From Planctomycetia bacterium (GTDB lineage: Bacteria; Planctomycetota; Phycisphaerae; Phycisphaerales; SM1A02): a stretch of DNA of 15,336 nucleotides. Under the pieces are notes generated by a model that saw only the letters and a program-made list of their open reading frames with translations, was not told the DNA's origin and did no database searches. Position 1 is the stretch's first letter; the number at the start of each line of letters is the position of its first letter. The stretch spans positions 1 through 15,336 of the forward strand of contig SYHM01000159.1 in assembly GCA_005799205.1 (NCBI GenBank), given 5' to 3'. Below, one piece after another: positions 5,543 through 13,039 of the stretch. Both the position numbers and the translations under genes were made by a program.

Positions 5543-7717
5543 ATGCTTACTCCTTTCATTCCGCTGCTCACGCTCGCGCTCTGCTCTCATGCGTCTCTGC
5601 AAGCGACTACGCCTGCGGTGGCAGGGCGCGTCGCAATCGGCGTGGCTGCAGCCGACGTGCTTCCAGCGCTCACGCAAACACTTGCGACGCGCGCGGGGGA
5701 AGGAGCGCTCGAACTCGATCGCGTGAAGCAATCGCTCGATGGCCAGTTGATCACGGCGTTTGGAGCCACAGCGAAATTTGATGTGATCGCGCGAAGCGAC
5801 TGGCCGCACTTGATCCGCGAGCAGGACTTCGTGATGAGTGGCAATGTCTCAGCGATGGATCCCCAGGCCGCAAAGAGTTTTGAGTTGAGCGGCATTCGTT
5901 GGTTGATTGTGCCGCAGATTGCAGATTTTCAGGACTACATCGAGGCGGCACACTTTGAGGGGCTCGGCCAGAGGCTCTCTCGGCGTCTCGTCAAGCTCGG
6001 GCTCGTTACAAAGGTCTATGACACTTCGACGGGGCGGCTCGTTGAGAGTGTGAATTCCCAAACTGATGAGCAACAGATTGTGAACGATCCGACGAACTCG
6101 TCCGTGCAGGGGGGCAGGATCACCGACTCGATGATCTTCTCGATTGCTCGCACGAGCGCGCAGCAAGTAGCGCTCGACGTCATTGACCGACTCATGCCAG
6201 CGCAGATCGTCGCGATCACGGATCGCATCGCGACGATCAGCCGCGGCGCTGGCGGTGGCATCGCTCCTGGGCAAGTGTGGCAGGTGTTCGCGAGGGGAAA
6301 GCCGCTCGTTGATCCAGACACGGGCGAGTCGCTCGGCAGTGAGGAGGTTGCAGTGGGGTGGCTTCAGGTTCAAACTGCCGACGGTCGCACGTCGCGTGCA
6401 GCGCTCTGCGGAGAGGATTTCGGAGTGGCATCTGGATGCATCGTTCGCCGCTCGAACCACACGATGTGCCCCGCAACCAGTGAGAGCACCCCTCACACTT
6501 CAGCGACGCCGCTGAGTGTGTCGCCTGCGAACGCGACTCAGGGTGCACTTGTACCGGTTGCATCCCCCGCGTCCGTACCGGCGCCTGCCTCGTACCCCGC
6601 GCCGAAGAGTTCAACGGCGTCAGGCCTGAGGCGTCCAACGGCTGCCATCTTCGTAAAGAACCGATCGACTGAGATTGCGCCCGAAAAGGTCATGGTGCTC
6701 GAGGACTATCTCTCTGCTGAGGTCGACAAACTCTGCTTCGCAACGGTGAGTCGCGAGGACACGCTCAACGCTGTCGCGCGGTTCGCGACAGCGGGAGCGA
6801 ATGCTGGCACCCAGCTTGACTCGAGTCAAGAACTCGACCGCTTGCTCTCGGATGAAACCAGCGCGCTCCGGCTCGCGCAGCAGATGGGGGTCGATTACAT
6901 CATGATCGCGTCGATCACGGCTTATATCAAGGACACGATTGACTCGCAGGCGCTCGGAGAGAAGTCGAGCATTCGTTCGGCACAGATGGATGTCACCTAC
7001 CGAGTACTCGGACGCGCCGAGGGTCAGGTCATTATGAGTGATGTTGTCTCGGCGGTGGAACGCATTCGCGACTCATCGACACTGCACCAAACTCGAGACT
7101 TGATAGACCTTGTGATTCGACGCTGCGCGAACTCGGTGGGGGAGAGCATCGCAAAACGCTGCAACGAGCCCGGTCTTTCACAAAGCGGCGCACTGCTACA
7201 ACCGGTCGACTTTCGCGTTCGGTGCACGATGCAGGACATGGCAATTCCTGGCGTCGTGACTGATCCGGCCACAGGCCGATACATCGTGAGCGGGGTGCAG
7301 TGGAATCTGCTGCCGACAACGGCCTCGGTTGCGATCGACGGCATCGTGATGGGAAGCGCTCCAGACACGATTCGAGTCCTTCCTGGGCTTCATAAGGTGC
7401 TCGTCGCAGCCGAAGGATTTCGACAATGGGAGCGAACCGTTCTTGTGCGTGATGGAATGGAACTTGCGGTGGCATTGCAGCTGACAGACGATGCCCTCGC
7501 TCGTTGGCGCGAACAATTGCGCTTCGTGCAAGGGTTGACCCAGCAACAGCAGCTGACCGACGCCGATGTTGATGTGCTTCGATCCACGGCTGAATTCATC
7601 CGCAATTCGCGCGTTGTCCTCGATGTGCAGAATTCAACGACAGTCAATACCAACCAACCTCCGACCTACATCATTCCAGGATGGTGGCCGAGCGCGAATG
7701 CCGCAGTGAGGCCATGA
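5543..7717 (+). CDS. Secreted CsgG/LpoB-like two-domain protein with PEGA domain
   Basis: A 724-residue exported protein; first gene of the envelope cluster. Signal peptide at 1-20. Residues about 28-220 resemble CsgG/curli-assembly proteins (LDGQLITAFGATAKFDVIAR, 65-84; IREQDFVMSG, 91-100; a 'W/YLIVPQIADFQD' strand, 120-131). Residues 221-305 (GGGIAPGQVW...DPDTGESLGSEEVAVGWLQV) look like the small barrel that follows such domains in FlgT/CsgG-like proteins. A Pro/Ala/Ser linker spans 306-362. A second CsgG/LpoB-like domain follows at 364-540 (MGVDYIMIASITAYIKDT; VTYRVLGRAEGQVIMSD). A PEGA domain lies at 584-648 (ASVAIDGIVMGSAPDTIRVL), then a helical tail. CsgG and LpoB share a fold, so the assignment is at fold level. 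The stop overlaps the next start (ATGA). No lipobox or curli motif is seen, so a curli secretion channel is unlikely; an envelope scaffold or enzyme activator fits better. Confidence 0.75.
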   Translation: MLTPFIPLLTLALCSHASLQATTPAVAGRVAIGVAAADVLPALTQTLATRAGEGALELDRVKQSLDGQLITAFGATAKFDVIARSDWPHLIREQDFVMSGNVSAMDPQAAKSFELSGIRWLIVPQIADFQDYIEAAHFEGLGQRLSRRLVKLGLVTKVYDTSTGRLVESVNSQTDEQQIVNDPTNSSVQGGRITDSMIFSIARTSAQQVALDVIDRLMPAQIVAITDRIATISRGAGGGIAPGQVWQVFARGKPLVDPDTGESLGSEEVAVGWLQVQTADGRTSRAALCGEDFGVASGCIVRRSNHTMCPATSESTPHTSATPLSVSPANATQGALVPVASPASVPAPASYPAPKSSTASGLRRPTAAIFVKNRSTEIAPEKVMVLEDYLSAEVDKLCFATVSREDTLNAVARFATAGANAGTQLDSSQELDRLLSDETSALRLAQQMGVDYIMIASITAYIKDTIDSQALGEKSSIRSAQMDVTYRVLGRAEGQVIMSDVVSAVERIRDSSTLHQTRDLIDLVIRRCANSVGESIAKRCNEPGLSQSGALLQPVDFRVRCTMQDMAIPGVVTDPATGRYIVSGVQWNLLPTTASVAIDGIVMGSAPDTIRVLPGLHKVLVAAEGFRQWERTVLVRDGMELAVALQLTDDALARWREQLRFVQGLTQQQQLTDADVDVLRSTAEFIRNSRVVLDVQNSTTVNTNQPPTYIIPGWWPSANAAVRP

Positions 7718-9180
7718 CGCGAGACCGCGCCCAACGGTCGCTGATCGTCGCGGCGATGCTCGCGGTGGCGTGCGGCTGCGGCGGGTGCAGTCATCACAAT
7801 CGGATGAAAGATGTCGTCGATGCCTTCGACGACGGCGACTTCTCGAAGGCGCATTCGCAGATGCAACCTGTGTGGGAGAAGTACCACGATGAGGCAGTTG
7901 ACGCTGTCATCTTCGACCTTGAGCAAGGAACGATTGCGCGCGCAGCTGGGCAGTGGGATGCGAGCATCCTTGCGTTCGACGAGTCGTGGAATCGGATGGA
8001 GCCCTACCTCGATATCGCCGCTGACACCAAGGTCACCGAAGAAGTTGCGGCAGCGATGACCAATCAGAGTGTGCGAACATATCGAGGCACGACCTACGAT
8101 CGGATTCTTGCGTGCACATACCAGGCGATGAACTACCTGCAGATCGGGGATCCTGCGAAGGCAGGGGTCGAGTTCGTCCGCGCGCGAAGGTGGCAAGAAG
8201 ACGCAGTCGACCGCGAGCGAGCTCGAATTGACCAGGAGAATCAAGAGTGGCGCGATGCAAACGAGCGCGAGGGTGCGAAGTACCAGCCGCAGTCAACGCT
8301 CGACAGTCCAGAGTTTCGCGAGAAACTTGATGCTGCGTACCAACCGATGGCGCAGTTTCAGGGCTATGCCGACTACGAAGTGCCGTTTGCCACATGGATG
8401 CGCGGGGTTTTCTATCTCGGTCGAGGCGCGCCAGGCGATTACGAACAGGCGAGGCAGTGTTTTGCTCGGACGGCGGGGATGCTCGGCAAGCACGGTGGCG
8501 CGCAGGTCGCTGGGGATGCGTTGCTCGCAAGTGACCTTGCTGGCGGGCGCGCGCCGCAGCGACTCTGCTACATCGTGCTCGAGAGTGGGCTTGCGCCAAG
8601 CCGCAAGGAGCTACGGATCGACATTCCGCTTTTCTTGCCTGGAGTTCCGTATGTCGGCGCCGCATTTCCACAGCTCGAGTATCACGCCTCAGCAATTGAC
8701 GGGTTTCATGCGCGGGTTGGATCGCAAGCACCCTCGAGCACAATCTTGACCGACGTCGATTCGATTGTCACGGTCGACTTTCGAAACCGCCTTCCAGCGA
8801 TCATCCTCGCAACGCTCGTGTCGAGCGCATCCAAGGCAGCAGTCTCATATGCGCTCTACGCTGGATCGCAAAACGCAAGCAGGTCGCAAAATGGTGGAAG
8901 TGCCGCTGGCGTGCTCGCCGTGCTGTACCTCGCATCAGTGCTCTATCAGGTGGCGGTGAACAACGCAGACCTGCGAACGTGGGAGTCGCTTCCCAAGCAG
9001 TTCTGGTACGCGCGCGTTTACCTGCCGCCAACTGGAGGGGAGATCGACATCACACTTGCGGATGGCACCGCGATTGGCAGCGTGCGACCGACCGACGAGA
9101 TGGTCTCTGTGGTCTATCTGAAGAGCGTTGCCCCTGGTACTCCTCTCGCGGTGCATACATTTGGGATTCCACGTCAATGA
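7714..9180 (+). CDS. COG3014-like envelope lipoprotein
   Basis: A 488-residue protein with a lipoprotein-like N-terminus (IVAAMLAVAC, Cys20; the box is loose because -3 is Ala). The next part is helical and TPR-like: AHSQMQPVWEKYHDEAVDAV, then YDRILACTYQAMNYLQIGDPAKAGVEFVRA, which matches the pattern of the uncharacterised COG3014 family. Near the C-terminus two hydrophobic segments (about 361-385 and 396-413) precede DLRTWESLPKQFWYARVYLP and a beta-rich end. In gammaproteobacteria COG3014 genes sit beside ycfL and lpoB, which is the arrangement here, and that supports the call. The role is unknown; a structural or assembly part of the same envelope system is inferred. It overlaps both neighbours by ATGA (7714-7717 and 9177-9180), so the three are translated together. 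Confidence 0.72.
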   Translation: MTRDRAQRSLIVAAMLAVACGCGGCSHHNRMKDVVDAFDDGDFSKAHSQMQPVWEKYHDEAVDAVIFDLEQGTIARAAGQWDASILAFDESWNRMEPYLDIAADTKVTEEVAAAMTNQSVRTYRGTTYDRILACTYQAMNYLQIGDPAKAGVEFVRARRWQEDAVDRERARIDQENQEWRDANEREGAKYQPQSTLDSPEFREKLDAAYQPMAQFQGYADYEVPFATWMRGVFYLGRGAPGDYEQARQCFARTAGMLGKHGGAQVAGDALLASDLAGGRAPQRLCYIVLESGLAPSRKELRIDIPLFLPGVPYVGAAFPQLEYHASAIDGFHARVGSQAPSSTILTDVDSIVTVDFRNRLPAIILATLVSSASKAAVSYALYAGSQNASRSQNGGSAAGVLAVLYLASVLYQVAVNNADLRTWESLPKQFWYARVYLPPTGGEIDITLADGTAIGSVRPTDEMVSVVYLKSVAPGTPLAVHTFGIPRQ

Positions 9181-9653
9181 ACACACCTACCCGAAACTCG
9201 TCGCCACAGTCACTCTCCGCGCCATTCTGCGGAACCGTCACTCTCGTGTTCGCCATCTGCTGCGCACTTGCGGCGTGCAATCTCACGAACACCGTGAGGC
9301 CGATCCGAGGAAGCGATGGCGCCATCGCGAGCGTCGAACAATCGGCACCCAACTGGTGGCTTGACTCGAAGGCAACGGTTGTGGACGCGCGCGAGAGCAT
9401 CGTGAGCGGTGACACGAAGCGGGTTCAGGTCTCGATCTACTCCAGCCAGATGCAGCAACAGCGGTTCTCGTACCGATTCGAGTGGTACGACCGCAGTGGG
9501 ATGCGCGTTGCTGGGATGGACTCATGGAAGAGCCTCATGATTCTTCCCAAGCAGACGCTGACTGTAGACGCCACCGCCCCGAGTCCAACCGTGACCAATT
9601 GGATGCTGCAGATTTCGGATACGAACTACCCTCTCGATTCGACCTCCCCCTAA
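9177..9653 (+). CDS. ycfL: YcfL-like (DUF1425) lipoprotein
   Basis: A 158-residue lipoprotein. The signal peptide ends in a good lipobox, ALAAC, with the lipidated cysteine at 34. The mature domain has the YcfL pattern: a strand KRVQVSIYSSQ, then FSYRFEWYDRSGMRVAG (about 101-117), a conserved tryptophan in DSWKSLMILPKQT and the turn ATAPSPTVTNWML. This is the usual small immunoglobulin-like sandwich of DUF1425. In Escherichia coli, ycfL lies directly before lpoB. Here the next gene, 33 bases on, is also LpoB-like, which backs the identification. The molecular role of YcfL is not established. The start ATG 9177 overlaps the previous stop by 4 bases. Confidence 0.85.
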   Translation: MNTPTRNSSPQSLSAPFCGTVTLVFAICCALAACNLTNTVRPIRGSDGAIASVEQSAPNWWLDSKATVVDARESIVSGDTKRVQVSIYSSQMQQQRFSYRFEWYDRSGMRVAGMDSWKSLMILPKQTLTVDATAPSPTVTNWMLQISDTNYPLDSTSP

Positions 9654-9686
9654 CGACCAGACGCTTTCGACAACTGGAGTCTTCTC

Positions 9687-10289
9687 ATGACCTCATCTTC
9701 ATCCGTGCCGGTGTGTGCCGTCCTCATCGCTGTGACCGCAGTGTGCGGCTGTCAGCCCGCGCAATATGTTGACTCGAAGGGTTCGAACCTGGTTGTCAGC
9801 ATGAACCAAGTCAACATTCAAGATTTTGAAGCGGCGAGCGAGGCGCTCGTGGGCGGCATGGTGAACAGCGGAGTACTCGCCAAAGCGCCGCGGCAGCCAG
9901 CGGCATTGGCCATTTCGCGCGTCGTCAATGACACGAGCCGGCAGTTCGACACGGATCAACTGATGAAGAAGATCCGCATCGCACTCTTGCAAACTGGCAA
10001 GGTGCAAGTCACGCAGGCAGTCGGATTTGGTGGCACAGTCGAAGATCCGATGGCGAAGGAAACCTACGAGGCGAAGCGATTCCTCGATGGCAAGTCTCAG
10101 ACGCCGGTCGACCTTCCAGACTTCACAATCACCGCAAAGATTCTCGAGAATGCGACCTCTGCAGGAAGCACGAAGCAGATCTCGTACATTTTTCAGATGT
10201 CGCTCGCCGACACCGCCTCAGGCAGGCTTGTGTGGGAGGGCGAGAAGACGATCACAAAGCAGGGCGAGAAGAACGCGATCGGATTCTGA
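9687..10289 (+). CDS. lpoB: LpoB-like lipoprotein, putative penicillin-binding protein activator
   Basis: A 200-residue lipoprotein. The signal peptide ends VCGC, placing the lipid on Cys22. The domain matches LpoB: an early strand ALAISRVVNDTSRQFDTDQL, a helix-strand unit KKIRIALLQTGKVQVTQAV, then PDFTITAKILEN (about 143-154), KQISYIFQMSLADTASGRLVWEGEKTI and a closing KQGEKNAIGF. In E. coli, LpoB is an outer-membrane lipoprotein that reaches through the periplasm to activate the peptidoglycan synthase PBP1b; that role is transferred by family, not shown here. The long disordered N-terminal linker of E. coli LpoB is mostly absent: only about 65 residues precede the folded domain. GGAG at 9676-9679, 7 bases before ATG 9687, sets the start. 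The stop lies in a hairpin shared with the convergent gene. Confidence 0.85.
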   Translation: MTSSSSVPVCAVLIAVTAVCGCQPAQYVDSKGSNLVVSMNQVNIQDFEAASEALVGGMVNSGVLAKAPRQPAALAISRVVNDTSRQFDTDQLMKKIRIALLQTGKVQVTQAVGFGGTVEDPMAKETYEAKRFLDGKSQTPVDLPDFTITAKILENATSAGSTKQISYIFQMSLADTASGRLVWEGEKTITKQGEKNAIGF

Positions 10290-10301
10290 GCGGCACGCTC
10301 A
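10287..10301. terminator. Perfect hairpin shared by two convergent stop codons
   Basis: TGAGCG (10287-10292) pairs exactly with CGCTCA (10296-10301) around a 3-base loop. The left three bases are the stop codon of the LpoB-like gene and the right three, read on the minus strand, are the stop codon of the glycine-zipper lipoprotein gene. A compact two-way terminator is likely from position. No T-run follows, and a 6-bp stem is short. Confidence 0.45.
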
Positions 10302-10679
10302 CGGAGTGGGAGGGACCGATGAACCTGACTGCTGCGACTGCTTGAGTTGCGCTTCGAGTTGTTGGGTCTTGAGCTTTTCCTGCTTGAGTTGCTCCTGCGC
10401 GATCTGCTCTTGCGTCTGCGCTGCGGCCTTTGCATCACTCTGTGCAAGCTCCTTGCTCTTTGAATTGTCCATCAGGTTCCCAACGACAGCGCCACCGATT
10501 GCACCTGCGCCAGCACCGATCGCAGCGCCCTCCCACCCGCCGATCAGTCCTCCTGCAAGTGCGCCTCCTCCAGCCCCAATCAAGGCACCGTTCCCAGTGT
10601 CGTTCTGGCAGCCAGTTGAAGCGACAAGAGTTGCGAGTATTGCGGCAATGATCGGACGGTGAGAGAAATGCGCGTTCAT
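10299..10679 (-). CDS. Glycine-zipper lipoprotein with coiled-coil tail
   Basis: A 126-residue small lipoprotein. The N-terminus is a signal peptide with ASTGC at 20-24 (Cys24; the box is weak). Residues about 30-65 are a glycine zipper with repeated G-x3-G spacing (GALIGAGGGALAGGLIGG, then GAAIGAGAGAIGGAVVG), typical of outer-membrane-associated glycine-zipper proteins. The rest (about 70-118) is rich in Gln, Lys, Glu and Ala (EQIAQEQLKQEKLKTQQLEA) and should form a coiled coil. The function is not known beyond likely membrane association and self-assembly. I chose ATG 10679; a TTG 36 bases upstream is in frame but would put polar residues before the signal peptide. It is 48 bases downstream of the STAS gene and converges on lpoB. 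Confidence 0.75.
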   Translation of the reverse strand: MNAHFSHRPIIAAILATLVASTGCQNDTGNGALIGAGGGALAGGLIGGWEGAAIGAGAGAIGGAVVGNLMDNSKSKELAQSDAKAAAQTQEQIAQEQLKQEKLKTQQLEAQLKQSQQSGSSVPPTP

Positions 10680-10727
10680 CTTGTCACTGTAGCCGTGGGG
10701 TGTGTTTGTTACCAAATCGACCGTGAA

Positions 10728-11078
10728 CTATCTCACAGCCGCATGCGCTTCATGGAGCGTTGAGAAACACGAAATCACCCGATCAATCCCAGCAATTGCA
10801 ATGGTCTGCGCCGCATCGCTCGCAGGCTTCACAACCGCGAAGGTTCCGCCGTGGTCCTTCGAATGCCGATGGCCAGAGACAATCGCGTGCAGCCCTGCGC
10901 TGCTGATGAATGTGACCTCCGAGCAATCGAGTATGACGCGCGTGTGCGAATGAAAGCCATCGATGATCGCTCCGCGTGCGCGATCACCAGAATGAGCGTC
11001 AAGGCGCCCGCGAAGCACGAGAGCCAACACGCCATCCGACACAGCGGGTGAGATCTGCAACGTGTCGTTTAGATTCAT
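10728..11078 (-). CDS. STAS domain protein, anti-sigma-factor antagonist-like
   Basis: A 116-residue single STAS domain, the size of SpoIIAA/RsbV. Seen: VLALVLRGRLDAHSGDRARG (beta strand and first helix), the core RVILDCSEVTFISSAGLHAI (47-66) and a last part FAVVKPASDAAQTIAIAGIDRVI. Aligned with Bacillus SpoIIAA, the phosphorylated serine (MDSSG) corresponds to Ser60 here; the preceding aspartate is replaced by Ser59. Antagonists of this family free sigma factors, or other partners, by binding an anti-sigma kinase. No kinase, phosphatase or sigma gene is nearby, so the partner is unknown. The gene begins 19 bases after the upstream minus-strand gene, so it is probably cotranscribed with an exported redox protein. 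The start is ATG 11078; no strong ribosome site is visible. Confidence 0.85.
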   Translation of the reverse strand: MNLNDTLQISPAVSDGVLALVLRGRLDAHSGDRARGAIIDGFHSHTRVILDCSEVTFISSAGLHAIVSGHRHSKDHGGTFAVVKPASDAAQTIAIAGIDRVISCFSTLHEAHAAVR

Positions 11079-11097
11079 CGGTTGCTTCTACGGTAGA

Positions 11098-13029
11098 TCA
11101 TGGATTCACCTGGGGCAAGCCGTCGATTGCGACACGGAATCCAAACGGCGAGTTGACCGTACCCGCTGGAATGCCGCTTCGAAAGTCGAATGCCGCCGCC
11201 GCAGGTTGGTCGCACCACGCACCACCTCGAATGGCTCGCTGCACCGGTCCGGTCGATGCGGGATCGACAAATGCATCCTCGCACCACTCCCACACATTTC
11301 CAGCGAGATCGTGGAATCCAAGTGAGTTGGCATCTTTCGTCGCGACGGGGTGCGATGTGTTGTGTGCCCATGGACTCATCCAACTGTTGCGTTCAGTCGC
11401 GGCGACACTGTTCAGGGGAGTGTGACTCGAGGCTGAGTGCGGAAATGCGCACTGAGTCCATTGAGCCTCGCTCGGCAATCGATATCCGCCGGTCGGGTTC
11501 ACTCGCACAAGGGCGCTCGTGATTCGACGAGACGAATCGCGCTCGACCGAGGCGAGTTCATATCGCAACGAGAGTCCATCGCGTGTCGAGAGCGCATTGC
11601 AGAACTCTGCGGCATCGAACCAGCTCACGGAGTCGACTGGGCGATCGAGTGCTTCGGCCCCATCGGTCAAGAGCGATGGATTTCGCGAGAGGACCTCAAG
11701 AAACTGCCGCTGCGTGACTTCTGTTCGTCCGAGTCGAAACGGAGAATCTCCGAGCACTGTGACGAGGGAAATGCCCAGGTGATCGCATGCGCGGCCCCCT
11801 CGGGGCGATGTGAGGGGCATTGATTGTGGCGCCGCGATCGTCGCTTCAACGGGAGCGGCCGTCAGCAACACCGCTACTGGCGTCGCACGGCGGGCGGAGG
11901 TCGTTGTGTCGTACTGAACTTCGTATCGAATGCGATCGCCTCGCGCGAGCTGGAGTGGTGTAGCGAATACATACCCGCGGTCGAGCATTGCCCTGTAATG
12001 GTCGATCTCGATGATCGGGGACGCGGTGCCCTGTGCGTCAATTCGGCGAAGTGTGACCGCTCGCGCGCGCATGTCGGGGCGCAACACGATTGCGACGACA
12101 TCAAGCGGCTCATGAAGTGGCTCAGAGGTGACGTTGACTCGCTCGTCGATGCGAATAGAGGGGGCGCTTCGATCGGGGATCACGCAAAAGTCGCGGACAA
12201 CTCGCGCACCTGCACGGGCAGGAAGTGCGCGAAGCACCGCGCCAGCAGCGAGGGAGCGTCCCTTGCCGCTTGTGAGTGCTTCAGCGACTAGTGTTGCATT
12301 GGGTGGAATCTCGAACGCGAACCCCTCAGGCAATTCAAACCTGCCGTCGACCCCGATCGCACCAATTGATCCACTTGTGCGATCGGGAAGGTCGCCAAGG
12401 CGACCGAATCCTGGCCCTGGGTCTGACTCGTCGAGTGCTTGCGCGACCGGCGAGTTTGAAACGAGGAGGTTGTAGCGAACTGGGAGTGTGGGAGTCTCTC
12501 GCGTCGCTTGCCAACCTCGAATGCGAATCGGATGATCGTTGTTGAGTGGGACTGAAAACGACCTGAGTGCATCGGGATCTTCTGGGTTCGGAATCCAGCC
12601 GAGGGCGACGGCAGCCTCGAGCGGGCGATCTTCAGTTGGTGGAGTGGAGTCATCGGCGAGAACAACCGGTGGCGGGATACCTGAGGGAGTGACAACGAAC
12701 CCGTCGCGCTTCCACTTCTGAAATGCGGCGAGTTCGCCTGCTGAGAGTTGACGCGCATCGCGCAGTTCGCCCGACCACCGCGCAGGCAACCACGGAGGCA
12801 TGACGCCAGTCTCGACTGCGCGCACAGCGGTTGGTCCATGGCGTACGAGATCGGCGTCACTCACCAGTGGAAATGGTCCCGGACCAGCACCCATGTGGCA
12901 GTCGACGCACAGGTCGCTGATGACGTGGCGCACGACATCGTGCGGATCGTCCATCAACGATTCCGCTGCCGAATGCATCGGGAACGCGATCGTCCAGAGC
13001 AGAGCAAATCGAACGACGAAGGAAGTCAC
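11098..13029 (-). CDS. Exported fusion: cytochrome c domain, degenerate copper-monooxygenase-like region, SUMF1 domain
   Basis: A 643-residue exported protein. The signal peptide is at 1-22. A c-type haem domain follows, with CVDCH (41-45) and a candidate distal methionine in VMPPW (77). Residues about 150-395 follow the outline of ascorbate-dependent type II copper monooxygenases: DPGPGF (203-208), RFELPEGFAFEIPPNATLV (231-249) and a later sheet. The usual His ligands are gone, however: VRY where VHH is expected (184-186), ALTS where HYN-like residues are expected, and RPDMRA where PHMH is expected (317-322). The C-terminus (about 425-640) is a SUMF1/FGE-like domain: GRTEVTQRQF (434), YRLPSEAQW (516), LAGNVWEWCEDA (575), RGGAWCDQP (601), GFRVA (630). 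The paired catalytic cysteines of true formylglycine-generating enzymes are not seen. The start is GTG 13029, 10 bases after the previous stop; the longer ORF overlaps the YHYH gene. Confidence 0.82.
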   Translation of the reverse strand: MTSFVVRFALLWTIAFPMHSAAESLMDDPHDVVRHVISDLCVDCHMGAGPGPFPLVSDADLVRHGPTAVRAVETGVMPPWLPARWSGELRDARQLSAGELAAFQKWKRDGFVVTPSGIPPPVVLADDSTPPTEDRPLEAAVALGWIPNPEDPDALRSFSVPLNNDHPIRIRGWQATRETPTLPVRYNLLVSNSPVAQALDESDPGPGFGRLGDLPDRTSGSIGAIGVDGRFELPEGFAFEIPPNATLVAEALTSGKGRSLAAGAVLRALPARAGARVVRDFCVIPDRSAPSIRIDERVNVTSEPLHEPLDVVAIVLRPDMRARAVTLRRIDAQGTASPIIEIDHYRAMLDRGYVFATPLQLARGDRIRYEVQYDTTTSARRATPVAVLLTAAPVEATIAAPQSMPLTSPRGGRACDHLGISLVTVLGDSPFRLGRTEVTQRQFLEVLSRNPSLLTDGAEALDRPVDSVSWFDAAEFCNALSTRDGLSLRYELASVERDSSRRITSALVRVNPTGGYRLPSEAQWTQCAFPHSASSHTPLNSVAATERNSWMSPWAHNTSHPVATKDANSLGFHDLAGNVWEWCEDAFVDPASTGPVQRAIRGGAWCDQPAAAAFDFRSGIPAGTVNSPFGFRVAIDGLPQVNP

Positions 13030-13039
13030 ACCGAACAAC

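Noticed and set aside
5543..6200. Reading the first domain as a curli secretion channel (CsgG proper)
   Set aside because: There is no lipobox on this protein and no curli subunit or CsgE/F gene nearby; the neighbours point to the LpoB branch of this fold.
10027..10662. 211-residue plus-strand frame across the lpoB end and the opposing lipoprotein gene
   Set aside because: It runs through two recognised genes in a wrong frame; its Ser/Cys/Pro-rich second half is the antisense of the glycine zipper and coiled coil.
12288..12860. 190-residue minus-strand frame inside the cytochrome/SUMF1 gene
   Set aside because: It is an alternative frame of the same strand with Arg/Ser/His-rich composition and no domain, so a shadow frame.
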